A DNA stretch of 64,000 nucleotides from contig CM019715.1 of the NCBI GenBank assembly GCA_009760885.1, positions 24,331,642 to 24,395,641 of the forward strand, written 5' to 3'. The notes under the pieces are model-generated. The model did no database searches. It was not told where the DNA came from and worked only from the letters and a program-made list of their open reading frames with translations. Made by a program: the position numbers and the translations under genes. This document shows positions 46,431-58,640 of this stretch, in pieces; within the stretch, counting starts at the first letter, position 1, and every line of letters starts with the position of its first letter. Source of the stretch: Achatina immaculata. Lineage: Eukaryota > Mollusca > Gastropoda > Stylommatophora > Achatinidae.

Positions 46431-47945
46431 AGAACTTATCTGAAATGTCTTCCTCCGAGTCAGGACAGAAAAGTGTGTAGGAGAAGAGAGAAGGAAAGAC
46501 CACGCTGCCTCTGAACAAAAGATGCCCGATAGAGCCAATCGTGAAGAAGAGGTGGAGCGAGGGGAGGAGAACAAGTGGGAGAAAGGGGTGGGGGGAAGGC
46601 AATAGAAACATGACGGCCGCTAGAGGTGTCGGGGGGGGGAGAAAAGGGGGAGGGAAAAGGGGACGCGGGGAATGAAGAATATAAACACCTGCAGGGAGAA
46701 AATAGTAAATAAGGCAAGACCCTAAAGACATCAATATGTTGGCGGAGAAGAAAATAGGGTGGTGGTAGGGAGGGGTAGCATAGAGAAAGAAAATAGAGTT
46801 TAAAAAAAAAAAGGCCAGTGGAAAAATAAAGAACTTACAGAAAGCTGAAGACATTGTTAATTCCAGCTGGGTGAAGACAGCCAGTCTGGAAAATAAGGCG
46901 CTGTTCTAGGACCCTCCGTGATCGTACATCAGCAAAATACTGGATTCTCTACAAGGTTGCTTCCATTTAGTTTCTGCTGCCTGGCCGTGAATATGATAGC
47001 CATGCACAGAAATTATTTTTCTTAAAATTATCGAATAGCGAACACTGACACTAGTGTTTCCTTGTCAGATGGGCATCCACAACTTGGAGGATATCCAGCA
47101 CTGATACTGCAGTGTCGAACGCACGGTAACAATGTAAACAGGAAATCACGATAAGTCTGGCATAAGAACAGTTCTACAGAGTTATGGACAACAAAGTGAT
47201 ATCTGTTCTACATAGCTCCTCGTCTAAACTCTTCACAGGACTTGCCAAAGCTGCAGATTACCTGAACTGCAGTTTACAAATCGCTGAAATGCCACAAACA
47301 GTAAAGACAAAGTTGTTCTTAAATAAGTGGCTTGTTTATGTGTTGGCGAATATTACACTAATGTAGATCTAAAACTTCAGTGCCATGGTGGACAAATTTG
47401 AATAGTCTAAATTAGCTAAGATTTAGGCGATTACTTCTGTGGGTCTGGAGGTAGACGTATGATGGCGTCTTTTACCTCCTCTCACGCTACCTTCTTAGTG
47501 TCAACTTCAAATAAAGCTCTATATTCTCCTTAACTGACAAGCTGAGATATGTTCTTTATGTCATTGTATACTTGTTCTAAATCAACAAGAATGAAATATA
47601 AGTGGTAAAGGCAGAATGTGAGACAGCCTGCGATTCCAGTTCTTCGCCCCTCGAAAATAAAGATCGTTTGTTCGTTCTTCCTCTCTCTCACCTCTCTCTC
47701 TCTCTCTCTCATCTTCATATAGAACACTGTACTATATTAACTATGCTTGAAAAAATACTTGGCAGAAAGTATTCTGCGCACAATAATTTCAGTATTATAG
47801 AAGAAAATATGAACCAAACAATATTTAAAAACATGCAACTTAACAATACTAGCCATATTTGTCCGCATCACCAACCTATTCATTACTGCTATTCTATACA
47901 ATGTAAATGTTACATGAGCAGGAAAAAAAGATTTGCAGAACACTG
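46431..47945. other. Intergenic, nothing recognised
   Basis: Purine-rich to 46830, then single-copy. A CT tract lies at 47684-47712. Frames such as 46011-46574 and 46393-46854 (minus) are low-complexity reads without motifs. Confidence 0.4.
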
Positions 47946-47949
47946 GAAT

Positions 47950-48025
47950 TTTATCTAACACCAGGGACCGTACAAAACAGACAAGCGTGATCGCCAACAT
48001 TATCCAGCACGGCACATAATAATAA
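47950..48025 (+). pseudogene. LINE 3' terminus with (ATA)n tail
   Basis: ACCGTACAAAACAGACAAGC, GTGATCGCCAACATTATCCA and GCACGGCACATAATAATAAT match the WRSxIANxxxHGT terminus of the 44640 family, with ATA replacing ATG in the tail. Confidence 0.65.
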
Positions 48026-48144
48026 TAACAGCGTCAAACCATTATCAAAGAGAAGAAGACTGTGACAAATTTTTATCTTGGCAGGAGAAAGACAAAATTA
48101 TTTTATGTAACAATTAAAAAATCCTCTCTTTTTTCCACGTCAGT

Positions 48145-48590
48145 AAACAGGCACCTTAAAACAGGCACCCTAAAATAGGCACCCTAGAACAGGCAACCTA
48201 AAACAGGCAACCTAAAACAGGCGCCCTAAAACAGGCACTCTAAAATAGGCACCCTAAAACAGGCACCCTAAAACAGGCACCCTAAAACAGGCAACCTAAA
48301 ATAGGCACCCTAGAACAGGCACTCTAAAATAGGCAACCTAAAACAGGCAACCTAAAACACAGGCAACCTAAAACAAGCACCCTAAAACAAGCAACCTAAA
48401 CCAGGCACTCTAAAACAGGCAACCTAAAACAGTCAACCCAAAAACAGGCACCCTAAAACAGTCAACCCAAAAACAGGCACCCTAAAACAGGCAACCTAAA
48501 AGAGGCAACCTAAAACAGGCAACCAAAAACAGGCACCCTAAAACAGGCAACCAAAAACAGGCAACCTAAAACAGGCAACCTAACCTTGTT
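48145..48590. repeat. 14-bp minisatellite, about 30 copies
   Basis: Units of ACAGGCACCCTAAA and ACAGGCAACCTAAA alternate irregularly, with occasional AGTCAACCC variants. Confidence 0.95.
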
Positions 48591-48889
48591 CAAGCTTGTC
48601 AGAGCACGAGCACGCTAACATGGGCTTCAGTTGCCACACACTCATATTGCCAAGCAGACGTGTCAACTTGCTCTTGCTGGCTCTGAAACCTGATAGAGAT
48701 TTCTCTTCACTGACAATAAAAAGTCCTTGAACCCATCTTTTTTTTCATCAATGAAGGCCAGTCTCATCAAAATTAAAAATTAAATCATCCGCTAACATTA
48801 TCATGAAAATCTACACAGAACCTGTCCAATCTTTACTTGCTGTCTCAACAATTATTTTTAACTACAACACTTTGTACAACTGTTCATAG

Positions 48890-49195
48890 ACGACTGGAAT
48901 CAGATGAAATGTGGTTCTTAAGAAAACAGCGAGAAAATCGAATGAGGAAGTTCTGAAAGAGGCACAAGAAACAAGGAAAATTATAACAAATTTGCAGGGC
49001 ATGTCGAGAGGTTAGAGGGCGAGAGTACCTAATGACAACAGGGAAAATCGAACGTAAATGAGGCAGAAAGAAAAGATACTTGATGGTTTGGCATCCTTGC
49101 ATGGGGAATGCTCACTGACAAGACTGTTGAGATGCACAAGGGATCGAGGGTTATGGAAAGACACAATATCCTATGCCTGCCAGTAGGGACCGAGA
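48890..49195 (+). pseudogene. LINE C-terminal fragment
   Basis: Broken frames give DEMWFLRKQRENR, REYLMTTGKIERK, and, after frameshifts, LDGLASLHGECSL and RDRGLWKDTISYA. This is the same C-terminal design as 44240-44623 but diverged. Confidence 0.65.
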
Positions 49196-49244
49196 GAGAA
49201 CGAACGAACATACTTTATTTTCACAGGGTTAAAATTGGGCACGC
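49196..49244. repeat. Short dispersed repeat, copy 2
   Basis: GAACGAACATACTTTATTTT followed by CACAGGGTTAAAATTGGGCA matches 4044-4094. Confidence 0.5.
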
Positions 49245-50720
49245 AGGCGGGTCTGACATTCTGCCCTTCAAGATGATATGATATATATATATATATATAT
49301 ACGTATTTTAAAAAAGTTCTCCTTAGCTTTTGTGTGTGTGTGGGGGGGGAGGGGCTAGTTTAGAAAGTTAGCCTTATGGAAAGCAGGCATAACTGAACGC
49401 TTGATATTTACACAAAGCTTCACACATGGAAACACTCCGTATTTTACACATATATCTTCGAAAGAATACAATCTGCTTCTTCACAAAATGAAAACTGTTA
49501 AGAATCAATCACATAAATTTACACAGCATCGGGTCTGAATGTCACAAAATTATTCCTGTCAAACAAAACTAGGTCGCTACGGAGAGACAGGATGCAGAAG
49601 AGCACGGTCAACATTAGGGGTTTTACCTCTTACCTGCTCGATATGTTGCCTTCACAGTGACACACAATGGTCTTTTTGGATCGCTTGTATAATTATTTAC
49701 AGAAAAATTCACATTTCGCTATTCTATTCTAGACTTGTTTTCATATTCTGTCCTGTGTTTACCTTTGAAAAATGTCTGACTTCCGTACACCAGGTAGCCT
49801 AGACTGTGTAGCGTGTTGGTCGCGTGCAGGGTTACTGTTTATGACAAGATGGTTGCCAACATACGCAGGAGAATTACGCTGGTGAAAAGACGTTACGCAA
49901 CCGTGGTGTGTGTAAAAGCAATATGTGAATATTAAATTCATTGTTAAAAGCTTCATGTCACTCGTGATAAATATTTTTATTCTACTGCTTTCACAACCCC
50001 ACCTATTAAAAAATACAGAAAAGACTATCACGACTTACAGCTACCTCCCGCCATAGTTGGCAACTCTGATGTTCACTTCCCCTAATCATTTTCTATCGAC
50101 TTGTACGTGAACCATTTAACACACGCACTGTTGGTTTCTTGTTCTGTATTTGAGCAGTTGTGGCTTTTCATGTGCTCAATCAAATGAAAGAAATAAGAAT
50201 CTATAAGGATGGACGGAAAAAAAATTTACTTTGTGCCACCCCGTGCGTCAAAAATAACGAGGCAGTGTTTAATATTGTCTCTTTTCCTCGCAGAAGACAA
50301 TTCTGAAGCACGTGACTGTTATTTGTGTAACGAAGATACGCAGAATCATTTTGTTGGGCAATTTCTGTCATGTTTGGTTGTAAATAAAAATAATAAAAGA
50401 CGCATGTACGTTGAGAGATATACAGAGAACATGAAACCAGCGCAACATGTCAAACTTGAGACACGAGAAACATAAAACCCACACCGTGAAACATACTTGA
50501 GACATGGGAAGAAGCCTATTCCTATCCTATTTTTACTGATTCAGCAGAGAGTGAAGAACTAGTTGAAACTAGGCATCACACTGAGACCAGTGTACCAACA
50601 TGTGGACTACGCCAGTCCCTGTGACAGAGCCCACTTCGTAGGGCACGATCCAGGAGGTTACAACACCTTACTTTACTTGCAAGGGGATTAATGGCGCAAA
50701 GTAATTATTGCAATAGCTTG
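49245..50720. other. Intergenic, nothing recognised
   Basis: A TA tract lies at 49269-49290 and a GT/G run at 49331-49350. An 88-codon frame at 50209-50475 (plus) contains a CYLCNEDTQNHFVGQFLSC segment, but no domain or splice context supports a gene. Confidence 0.35.
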
Positions 50721-50724
50721 CTTT

Positions 50725-50892
50725 CGTAATCATCATTACACAACAACAACCGCTGACTATCATTATCATCTTTACACATCAACATCCGCAGATCATCGTT
50801 ATCATTACACAACAACAACCGCTGACCAGTGTTATCATCATTATACAACAATAACCGCTGACCAGTGTTATCATCATTACACAACAACATCT
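50725..50892. repeat. ~33-bp minisatellite, five copies
   Basis: Units of CATCATTACACAACAACAAC followed by CGCTGACCAGTGTTAT, with degenerate left copies. Confidence 0.88.
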
Positions 50893-52870
50893 GTCTGGCC
50901 AAATAAATTTTTAAAAAAAAACAGATAATTCACCAGACTTGAAACTGTTGCTTAATATACGAAACCGTGTCAGAAAAACCGTGTCAAAGACGATACACTT
51001 TTTCACATCATCAGAAAAACATTTGTTCTGTCATTCCCAGTCCAAAAGCTCATCAAGTGTTCAAGCATTTAACTATAACGTACGATATTTGATTGAAGTT
51101 CCAAATGGTAAGGATAAAAAATACAAAAACAAAACAACTATTTCTAATATTTAAAAAATCGAATTAAAACTACAGATAAAACAAACAATTCGAACTAAGA
51201 ATATTGTTCCGAAGAAAGCAGAATACAGAATATACGTGTTCCTTGGTTACTTTTCTCTTCTACGCATTTTTCACTTGTTATATTTTGTTTCTGTGTCTGA
51301 AGATAGTGATTTTCTTACAAGATAAGGATTGCCCTATTTTTTAACGAGCAAGTTTTTTTTCCATCGGCTTTCCTGCAGTGCCTCTGTGTTGACATACACA
51401 ATTATAAATATTTATAATCTGTTGCTTCTTTACCTCATCCAATGATTACATGATTTCCTGCTAGAACTGGCACAACGTTTACGATGGACAAGATGCCCGT
51501 CGGTAAATTTACATTAACAATTTTCTGTTACATCCCTTCAATAATTAACTAGTGCAATCATATAGCAATAAAGTGAGTCATTCCTTACAGTAAATAAAAG
51601 AATCACCACTGCATGAACAACAAAGGTTTGAAATGGAACTTTTCTAACCAGGATTAACTGTTGTTGAAATAATAACAGCAGGAGGCAACAAAGCTCTACT
51701 ACTTGAACAATAAATTCTCGTCACGACAAGAAGTTATTTAGCTTTTTTTTAAAATTAGATATATGATCCAACACGTGCACTCCTCCATTGTACTTTCTTC
51801 TGTATAAGATGTAGACGACATCTGTTAAAACAGGTGAATCCAGGCCCGCATATTTGATAGGATTAAAAGATAAATGAACACAACAATATGACTGCAACTA
51901 AGCGGTCTAAGATTTACAGCATAAAGCGGAGGTTTCCCAACCTGTTAAAACAGCCCTAATTCAGCAATGCCATGTCAAAAGAGATCCAAGAAAATGAATT
52001 TTTTAAAGACTGAAAATTAGCAAAGAGTTTTTCATTGATTAGTAACGAAGGTGGCTGTCTGCTGTTTTGGGAACATAACGTAGGAGAATTCCCTTAAAAC
52101 CTGGTAATTAAAAATTATTATTATTATTCACACTCTTTCATAATATCCCCTGGTGATTCTACTCATGTCCCTGGGAACTTGCGTGTTTGTGTTTTGGCTT
52201 GAGATTGGTGATTAGTGGCATAAAGGAAGGTTTAGAATCATCAGCGCACAGATAACAAAGTCTAACACTTGCAAAATGTAAAGATAAGTCTCTAAAACGT
52301 GGAGCACAAAGTGCATTAACTGACAATCATTCAATCATTTATGGTGATTATGAGTGGTTATGATATATATATATATATATATATAACAGAGAAGTGCTGT
52401 ATGCAAGTTCTTGTATTGAAAAATACGAATTGTGGTTGACACGGTGGACAACTATACAGAAAGTTACCGTGTTGAATTTAACGCCCCCGAATTGTTGTTT
52501 TCAAAGGTGACTTCCCTTGAGGTTGTGTGTCTGAGATTAAGCGTGGAGCAAAACTTGCACGGGAATTTGATGAGTGTCAGAGAAGGATGTAAATTGCGAG
52601 TAGAAAACTGAGCTTGTGGGAGAGTATAATTTTTCTTCTTTTTGAGTGTACACTTGACCATCACAAATCCGGCATATTCGGAATTTGTTGGATGCCGTTT
52701 AAGTGATTTTGAGGATTACTGATGGGTAAGCTATAATACATTTAAACCAACAGTTAACTGCTTCATCCTACCTTTAAAATACCCTGAAAGTCAGCATATT
52801 TAGATTTATAAAGGAGAAAGAAAAAAATTAAATGGAAATTAAATGAAACACAGGTAAAACACTGTAAAAG
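50893..52870. other. Intergenic, nothing recognised
   Basis: AT-rich with a TA tract at 52363-52384. No gene or known element is supported. Confidence 0.4.
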
Positions 52871-52874
52871 TTAC

Positions 52875-52927
52875 AAGTACATGTAATTTTTCTTGTTATA
52901 AAGAAACAAGAAAAATTACATGTACTT
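52875..52927. repeat. Perfect 23-bp inverted repeat, 7-base loop
   Basis: Arm 52875-52897 starts AAGTACATGTAATTTTTC and arm 52905-52927 is its exact reverse complement, separated by ATAAAGA. Confidence 0.95.
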
Positions 52928-52964
52928 AAACTGTAGAACAGCTACAAGCTGGAAAGCAACTAAA

Positions 52965-53375
52965 AAATAGAAAAGAAATTAGAATCTTTTGAAAACAAAT
53001 GCCTAAGGAAAATACTCGGCATCAAGTGGAATGAATTCAAGAACAATGCAGAGATAAGACAGATGACTGAACAACAACCAGTCTCATGGGTGATCAGGAA
53101 AAGGAGATGGACATATGTTGGTCACTTGATGAGAAGAAATGATCAGAGAATCCCAAAACAAGCTATCAAGTGGAACACAACAGGCCGAAGAAAAAGAGGC
53201 AGACCACGTGAAACTCTGAAGAGGACACTGTTAAGATAGGCCAAATTAACAGGCATAAAATCCTTTGATGAGGTTGAAAGACTCGCCGAAGACAGGAAAA
53301 ATTGGCGAACTACTTTGCGAGCCCTATGTGACGTTTAGCGACACGGGAAGGATATAAGATAAACTGTAGATAAAC
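52965..53375 (+). pseudogene. LINE family B 3' fragment
   Basis: Reads FENKCLRKILGIKWNEFK-like, TEQQPVSWVIRKRRWTYVGH, GRRKRGRPRETLKRTLLR (one stop follows) and LCDV with a stop, then CGACACGGGAAGGATATAAG. Related to 33115-33900. The 3' tail is AAACTGTAGAT repeated twice. Confidence 0.85.
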
Positions 53376-53485
53376 TGTAGATGACCCAATGCTGTATAAA
53401 TAATGCAAGATTCGCACACAAACGCGGCTGTCTATTTTTTTCTCAAAAGGTCTACCTCATATGTTACGGACAGCATATGACGTTC

Positions 53486-54783
53486 AAGGTCCGACAATTA
53501 AGTAATGAGGCTGATTTTATTATGGCCAAGACAAAAATGCCATCTATGAAAGCATGGAATCCAAAGAGGCAACTTTCATCTATGATCTGGCAACTTTTCA
53601 TCACCGCTCTAAAAGCAGACGACAAACAAGCCGCCATTTTGTTTACCTAGTCATAGGTGCATTGTTTCATCAGCATGAAACAAAAAGTTAATGTTAAATT
53701 CTGTTTAAAACTCGGAAAAAGTGCCATTGAGACAGATGAATTGATGCGACAAGTTTATGGGGATAATTGTTTATCTCGTGCCGTGCACAGATATTCAGGT
53801 GATATTCACGATTCAAAAGTGGCGTGGAAACGATTACAAATGCAACTAGACATGGACGCCCAATTTCTGTTCGTAATGAGGAACTCATTGCAAACGTCAT
53901 GGACGGATACAAGAAGACCGTTGTTTGACTGTGAGGATGATAGCAGATGAATTGGTGTTAACCGAGAGACCATTCGTAAAATTTTAGTGGAAAATTTGGG
54001 CAAGAAAAAAGTTGCCTGCCGGTTTCTTCCACATTCGTTGCCTGATGGCCAAAAATATCAGCGTGTTGAATATGCAAAAGACATCATTAAAACGTGTCAC
54101 AGAAATAAACATTTCTTAAATTTGATTGTTGCTGAGGATGAAATATGGATTTTCCGCTATGATCCCACAGCTAAACGCTAAAGTGCTCAGTGGAAGTCAT
54201 CATCATCACCAAAAAAGCAAAAAATTTCGTCTACAAAAGTCAAAAGTGAAAAAAAAAATGTTTGTGTGCTTCTACGACAGCAAACGAGTTATTCACTAAG
54301 AATTTATTCCAGAGCGACGGACTGTTTATTTAAGTATTTTGAAACGCCTATTGAAAAGGATTGTCTGAGTCCAATCGGAATATTCACATCTGGCAGTTTT
54401 TTCCTTCTTCACGATAATGCACTGGCTCACCGGGAGGTAGTTGTACAGGAATTTTTTTGCCCCAAAAACAAGTGTATGTTCTCAAACATCCACCCTATTC
54501 CCCAGGTTTGTCTCCTGCGATTATTTTCTATTCCCAAAATTAAAATTACTATTGAAAGGACGCTTCTTTGACGATACTGATGACATCCAAAGGACCGTAA
54601 CATCGAGTTTAAGGACCATACCAACAGAAGAGCTGCATAGATCGTTCCAGTGTTTGTTAGATCGTGCCACTCGCTGTATCAATGCACACGGGGCTTACTT
54701 TGAATAAAATACAGGTTATATCTTCAGCTGTTGTTTATTTTATTTTTTATGTAATTAGTTTCATTACTTAATTGTCGGACCTT
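53486..54783 (+). mobile_element. Mariner-type transposon relic with matching TIRs (1.3 kb)
   Basis: The left end AAGGTCCGACAATTAAGTAATGA (given in part: AAGGTCCGACAATTAAG) at 53486-53508 is the exact reverse complement of 54761-54783. The length of 1298 bp is normal for mariner. The inside is a plus-strand transposase broken into at least four frames. A TA duplication is not evident at the ends. Confidence 0.85.
53675..54707 (+). pseudogene. Mariner-type transposase pseudogene
   Basis: N-terminal helix-turn-helix region VNVKFCLKLGKSAIETDELM and YGDNCLSRA; GVNRETIRKILVENLGKKKV near 53950; DEIWIFRYDP (first catalytic Asp) near 54136; SAQWKSSSSP; LLHDNALAHREVVVQEFF (second catalytic Asp) near 54405; CDYFLFPKLK (third Asp) near 54507; and a C-terminus ending INAHGAYFE at 54707. 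The order and spacing fit the mariner DDD type. Internal stops, frameshifts and a damaged middle mean it cannot make transposase. Confidence 0.85.
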
Positions 54784-54837
54784 CTATGCGAGTCACACCA
54801 CGAGAAGTACTGTTTGTAGGTATTAGAGCTATAATCG

Positions 54838-55348
54838 CGGCTAAATGTCAGCAGGTTATTAGAGCCATGACAGGGGCTAAATGTCACCATGTTATTAGAG
54901 CCACGACCGGGGCTAAATGTTAGCAGGTTATTAGAGCCACGACTGGGGCTAAATATCACCAGGTTATTAGAGCCACGACCAGGGCTAAATGTCACCAGGT
55001 TATTAGAGCCACGATCGGGGCTAAATGTCACCAGATTATTAGATCCATGACCAGGGCTAAATGTCACCAGATTATTAGTTCCATGACCGGGGCTAAGTGT
55101 CACCAGGTTATTAGAGCCATGACCTGGGCTAAACATCACCAGCTTATTAGAGTCATGACCTGGGCTAAATGTCACCAGGTTATTAGAGCCATGACCTGGG
55201 CTAAACATCACCAGGTTATTAGAGTCATGACCTGGGCTAAATGTCACCAGATTATTAGAGCCATGGTCGGGGCTAAATGTCACGAGGCTATTAGAGACAT
55301 GACCTGGGCTAAATGTCACCGGGTTATTAGAGCCATGACTGGGGCTAA
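54838..55348. repeat. 39-bp minisatellite, left part (~13 copies)
   Basis: Units of GGCTAAATGTCACCAGGTTA plus TTAGAGCCATGACCGG. The unit length is a multiple of three, so 118- and 183-codon frames arise on both strands; they are artefacts. The array resumes at 55657 after a LINE insertion. Confidence 0.94.
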
Positions 55349-55656
55349 TTCTTACATCTTACATCCTTCCTGTGCCGTTAAACGTCACATAGGTCTCGTA
55401 TAGTTGTTTGAGAGGTTTTGTTGTTTTCGGCGAGCTTTTCAACTTCATCAAGGGATGTTTTGTCCACTAAACTGGCTTCTCTTAACATTGTCCTCTTTAG
55501 AGTTTCAAGTGGTCGACCTCTTTTTCTTCGGCCTGTTGTGCTCCACTTGATAGCTTGTTTTGGGATTCTCTTATTGTTTCTTCTCATCACATGGCCCACA
55601 TATTAGTATGTCCATCTTTTTTTCTGATCACACATGAGACAGGTTGTTGTTTGCAA
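55349..55656 (-). pseudogene. LINE family B 3' fragment inserted in the 39-bp minisatellite
   Basis: On the minus strand it reads MGHVMRRNNKRIPKQAIKWS, GRRKRGRPLETLKRTMLREA, SLDEVEKLAENNKTSQTT and LCDV, ending in TAAGATGTAAGAA at 55349. 5' truncated just upstream of the HVMRRN block. Confidence 0.85.
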
Positions 55657-55730
55657 CAACCACGACCTAGGCTAAATATCAGCAGGTTATCAGAGCTATG
55701 ACTGTGGCTAAATCTCAGCAGGTTATAATA
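55657..55730. repeat. 39-bp minisatellite, right remnant
   Basis: Two units (GGCTAAATATCAGCAGGTTA) beyond the LINE insertion. Confidence 0.85.
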
Positions 55731-56955
55731 AAAATGCACAAAGGCAATTAGAAATGTCTTACCGTTGTTTGAAAACACTCAAAGCCAGCGGATACAACAG
55801 CTAATGTAAAATCTTTACTAAGTTATTTAGCTGATTATGGGGTTATATATTAGCAACAATGTGCTTTATAAGACAGCGATGATGTCTATCACTTGAACCA
55901 CATTTATTTTACCCATTTTTTTTTTTCATCTTTTGAGTTGGGAGCTTGGCTATACTGCTGCCCTGCAGTAAGGAGGACATCCCGAGAATACAACACTGCC
56001 TGGCACGTCTTCCATTACAGCTCCCTCCATTACAGCTTACTCCTGACAAATCTCCAACCCAGATTCTCTACCCTCTTAGTTGATATTCATGTCTGCTACC
56101 CTCTTAAAATTCCTCTGGATTTATCAATTCCTCCCATTCATCTCTGTCATCACTATCAAAACAAAATAATACAAAGCATATTATAAAGCAATATAAATAA
56201 AAATTTACTAACAAAACTTAACGCCACTCGAGACCACAACAGATAACATATAACATTCACAACATGTAGTTACGAACCAACATAAATTACATGCCTCTAA
56301 GGCATGACAGGATTACCTTTACCTTTTTTTACATACTTACGCACATCTAACTCATACAACCAATATGCATTCACTTGATGCTTCTACTTATAAAATATTT
56401 ATCATTCTATCTCTCTGTTCTCTTTTTCACATCTGATGCAAAGCAGATTCCTCAATCTTCTTTCATCGCTCACTAGCGAGTGTCCCCGACGTTAAGAGTT
56501 GGCAGCGCTCCCTTCACCCTTCAGACCCAACACACCCACTCCACTTACATCTTACATACCCACTCCACTTGCATCTTACATACCCACTCCACTTACGTAA
56601 ACTCCAAAATCCACAGAACTTGTCCTGCGCATGAAATTAACATTAATTCATCATGATATGATTTAATAATAGCATTAACTATACAATGTGACTTCAATGT
56701 GATACCAACAAAGAAAAAATGCAGCAAAACATATCACTATGACCCAGGAACAACTGTGTTCACAACATACTCAAATTAACATAGTCTTTGTGAGACAGGG
56801 AACATAGATCTGTTTGCTTAAAAACTCTGACCTACTTCTGTAGCCCAGAAACCTGTAGCAATCAACACTACTTGTAATTGTTATTTTTGTAAAATGTAAT
56901 GTCAAGTTGGTGGACGGATGGGGGCATGGAGATCGCAGACAGGGATGAGAAAAAT
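55731..56955. other. Intergenic, nothing recognised
   Basis: AT-rich; CCCACTCCACTTACATCTTACATA is repeated about three times near 56525-56595 (unit CCACTCCACTTRCATC). Confidence 0.4.
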
Positions 56956-56960
56956 CTGGT

Positions 56961-57335
56961 GTGAAACCAATGAATCCAGGACATGACAAGCCTTTGTGTC
57001 TTTACAATGGTCATCAGAATGATGTAAACAAAACAGAGCCAGCAGACTATAGGTGGTGGGGAATGGATATCGTTGAGGCACTCATCGGATTCCTTATCCC
57101 AAAGTTGGAGTGTCTCTGTGGAACTGTCTCAAAGCCGTCTGACGTGGAGAATGGGCTGGAAAACAAAGTTTTGACCAGGCAAGCCTACACCACTGTCTTC
57201 ATGGCAGTCCGAGCAAGACCACAGTCTGTCCTAGCAAAGAAAGGTGCTGAAGTCGAAGGTACCCAGCCAAAAGGCGCATCGCAAAATCAGGATACCACGC
57301 ATCATCGCTAATATGCGTAAGAAGAAGAAGAAATT
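56961..57335 (+). other. Unrecognised 116-codon frame with (AAG)n tail
   Basis: An open frame at 56961-57311 contains WWGMDIVEALIGFLIPKLEC and VFMAVRARPQSVLAKKGAEV, followed by GTAAGAAGAAGAAGAA. The AAG tail resembles that of repeat X and suggests the 3' end of a mobile element. I do not recognise the protein. It could equally be a chance frame in a repeat. Confidence 0.35.
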
Positions 57336-58065
57336 ACTATGAGGAAAGGTGACCTGACACTGTTAACACAATGAGATAAATGCGCGCACACTAAACTTGG
57401 ACCATGCACTTCAGTCTCAATCACATAAAGATGCAGGCATAATAATGAAATATTGTCAATTGATGAAATTCAACATCTTAATTATTTACTTACTACAACA
57501 TTACTTACGCATGAAAATTTCTCGAGTTCATTGATATGTAACTCAACATACATCATCCTTCATCGCTTCACATCATCATCAGGCTTCAAGTACGTTTGTT
57601 GATGCTCAGCCCTTGTTTACTTTCTATGGTTATGTTCGTCCGTCGCAGTGAGATGTCTGACCTGGATTACCTAACGAATGTTGTATCTTTCAGGACACAT
57701 GTAGCACATATATTAGGAGCTAGGTCATCTCACGGTAGGCCTGTGAAGGCTAAGATGGAAACTCCGTAACCTAGGTAGTGGGTTGCAGAACTATTAAGAT
57801 GAAAGAAGAAAAATGACGTACAGCAGAACAAAGCAAAATAGTAAAAGCGAAATAGTAACTCAAACCACACAGTGACCAGGATAAAAGTCCTTGTTTCTAG
57901 TGCGATCACTCTAGTACTATTTTTCTTTTTTTCTGTGTGAAATGCTTTGTATTTTTTAGACTAATTATATAACACGGTGTTCTAAGTTCTGTATACTATA
58001 ACCTAGCTGTTTTCTATCTTGTACTACGAACGTTTCTTTAATCTTAGAACACAGCGGTATGCATT
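57336..58065. other. Intergenic, nothing recognised
   Basis: AT-rich with no supported gene. Confidence 0.35.
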
Positions 58066-58069
58066 CATT

Positions 58070-58640
58070 CATTCATTTGCATGTCCCTTGCGGAACTTTG
58101 CCTCCCAAACAGTACTCTTGTAGGCCTCTCGGTTGTGAGCAAGATGGCCTGCTGCTGCTGCATCCATTTGCAGATCGTCAACGATGTCTTGCAGCCATCT
58201 TCGTTCTGGTCATCCTCTTTTTCTTTTTCCCATTATGTATCCTTCCAGTACGGTCTTCTCTAAATTATCATGATGTTTAATGTGTCCAAAATATTTCAGT
58301 TTTCTCTCTTTAATCCTCTTTACTAGCCAGCCTTCTTCAATATTAAGCTCTTGTAGTATAGATATATTTGTTTTTTTGTGTCCACGATATTTGAAGAACT
58401 CTTCTGTAGCATTTACATTCAAAGGCATTTATGTGTTTCTCAGCTGTTTTGTTAAGTGTCCAGGTCTCACAGGCATATGTTGCGATGGGAAAGATGCATG
58501 TCCTTAAAAATCTTATTTTTGTAGTTCTGTCTGTTCCTCTCCACAGCTTCTTTATTTGTTTTACTTTCTGAAGAGCGGTATGCATATGTTTGATAAATCC
58601 ACCTATTTCAGGAGAGAAATGTCTTGTGACAGTGCTTTTA
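58070..58640 (-). pseudogene. LINE family A 3' fragment
   Basis: On the minus strand it reads KQIKKLWRGTDRTTKIRFLR, TYACETWTLNKTAEKHINAF, CYRRVLQISWTQK, KRIKERKLKYFGHIKHHDNL, then the GKRKRG / LQDIVDDLQMD end. It is longer at its 5' side than the other fragments of the family. Confidence 0.85.

Noticed and set aside
50209..50475. 88-codon frame with CYLCNEDTQNHF considered as a zinc-binding domain
   Set aside because: Only two cysteines and no regular ligand spacing follow, and there is no splice or transcript evidence.
51920..51950. AGCGGAGGTTTCCCAACCTG considered as a hAT terminus pairing with 59413
   Set aside because: The two strings differ and lie 7.5 kb apart with unrelated LINE and mariner insertions between; no consistent element can be drawn.
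54768..55403. 183- and 118-codon repetitive frames with HGSNNLVTFSPG or MTWAKCHQVIRA units
   Set aside because: They are translations of a 39-bp minisatellite whose length is a multiple of three.
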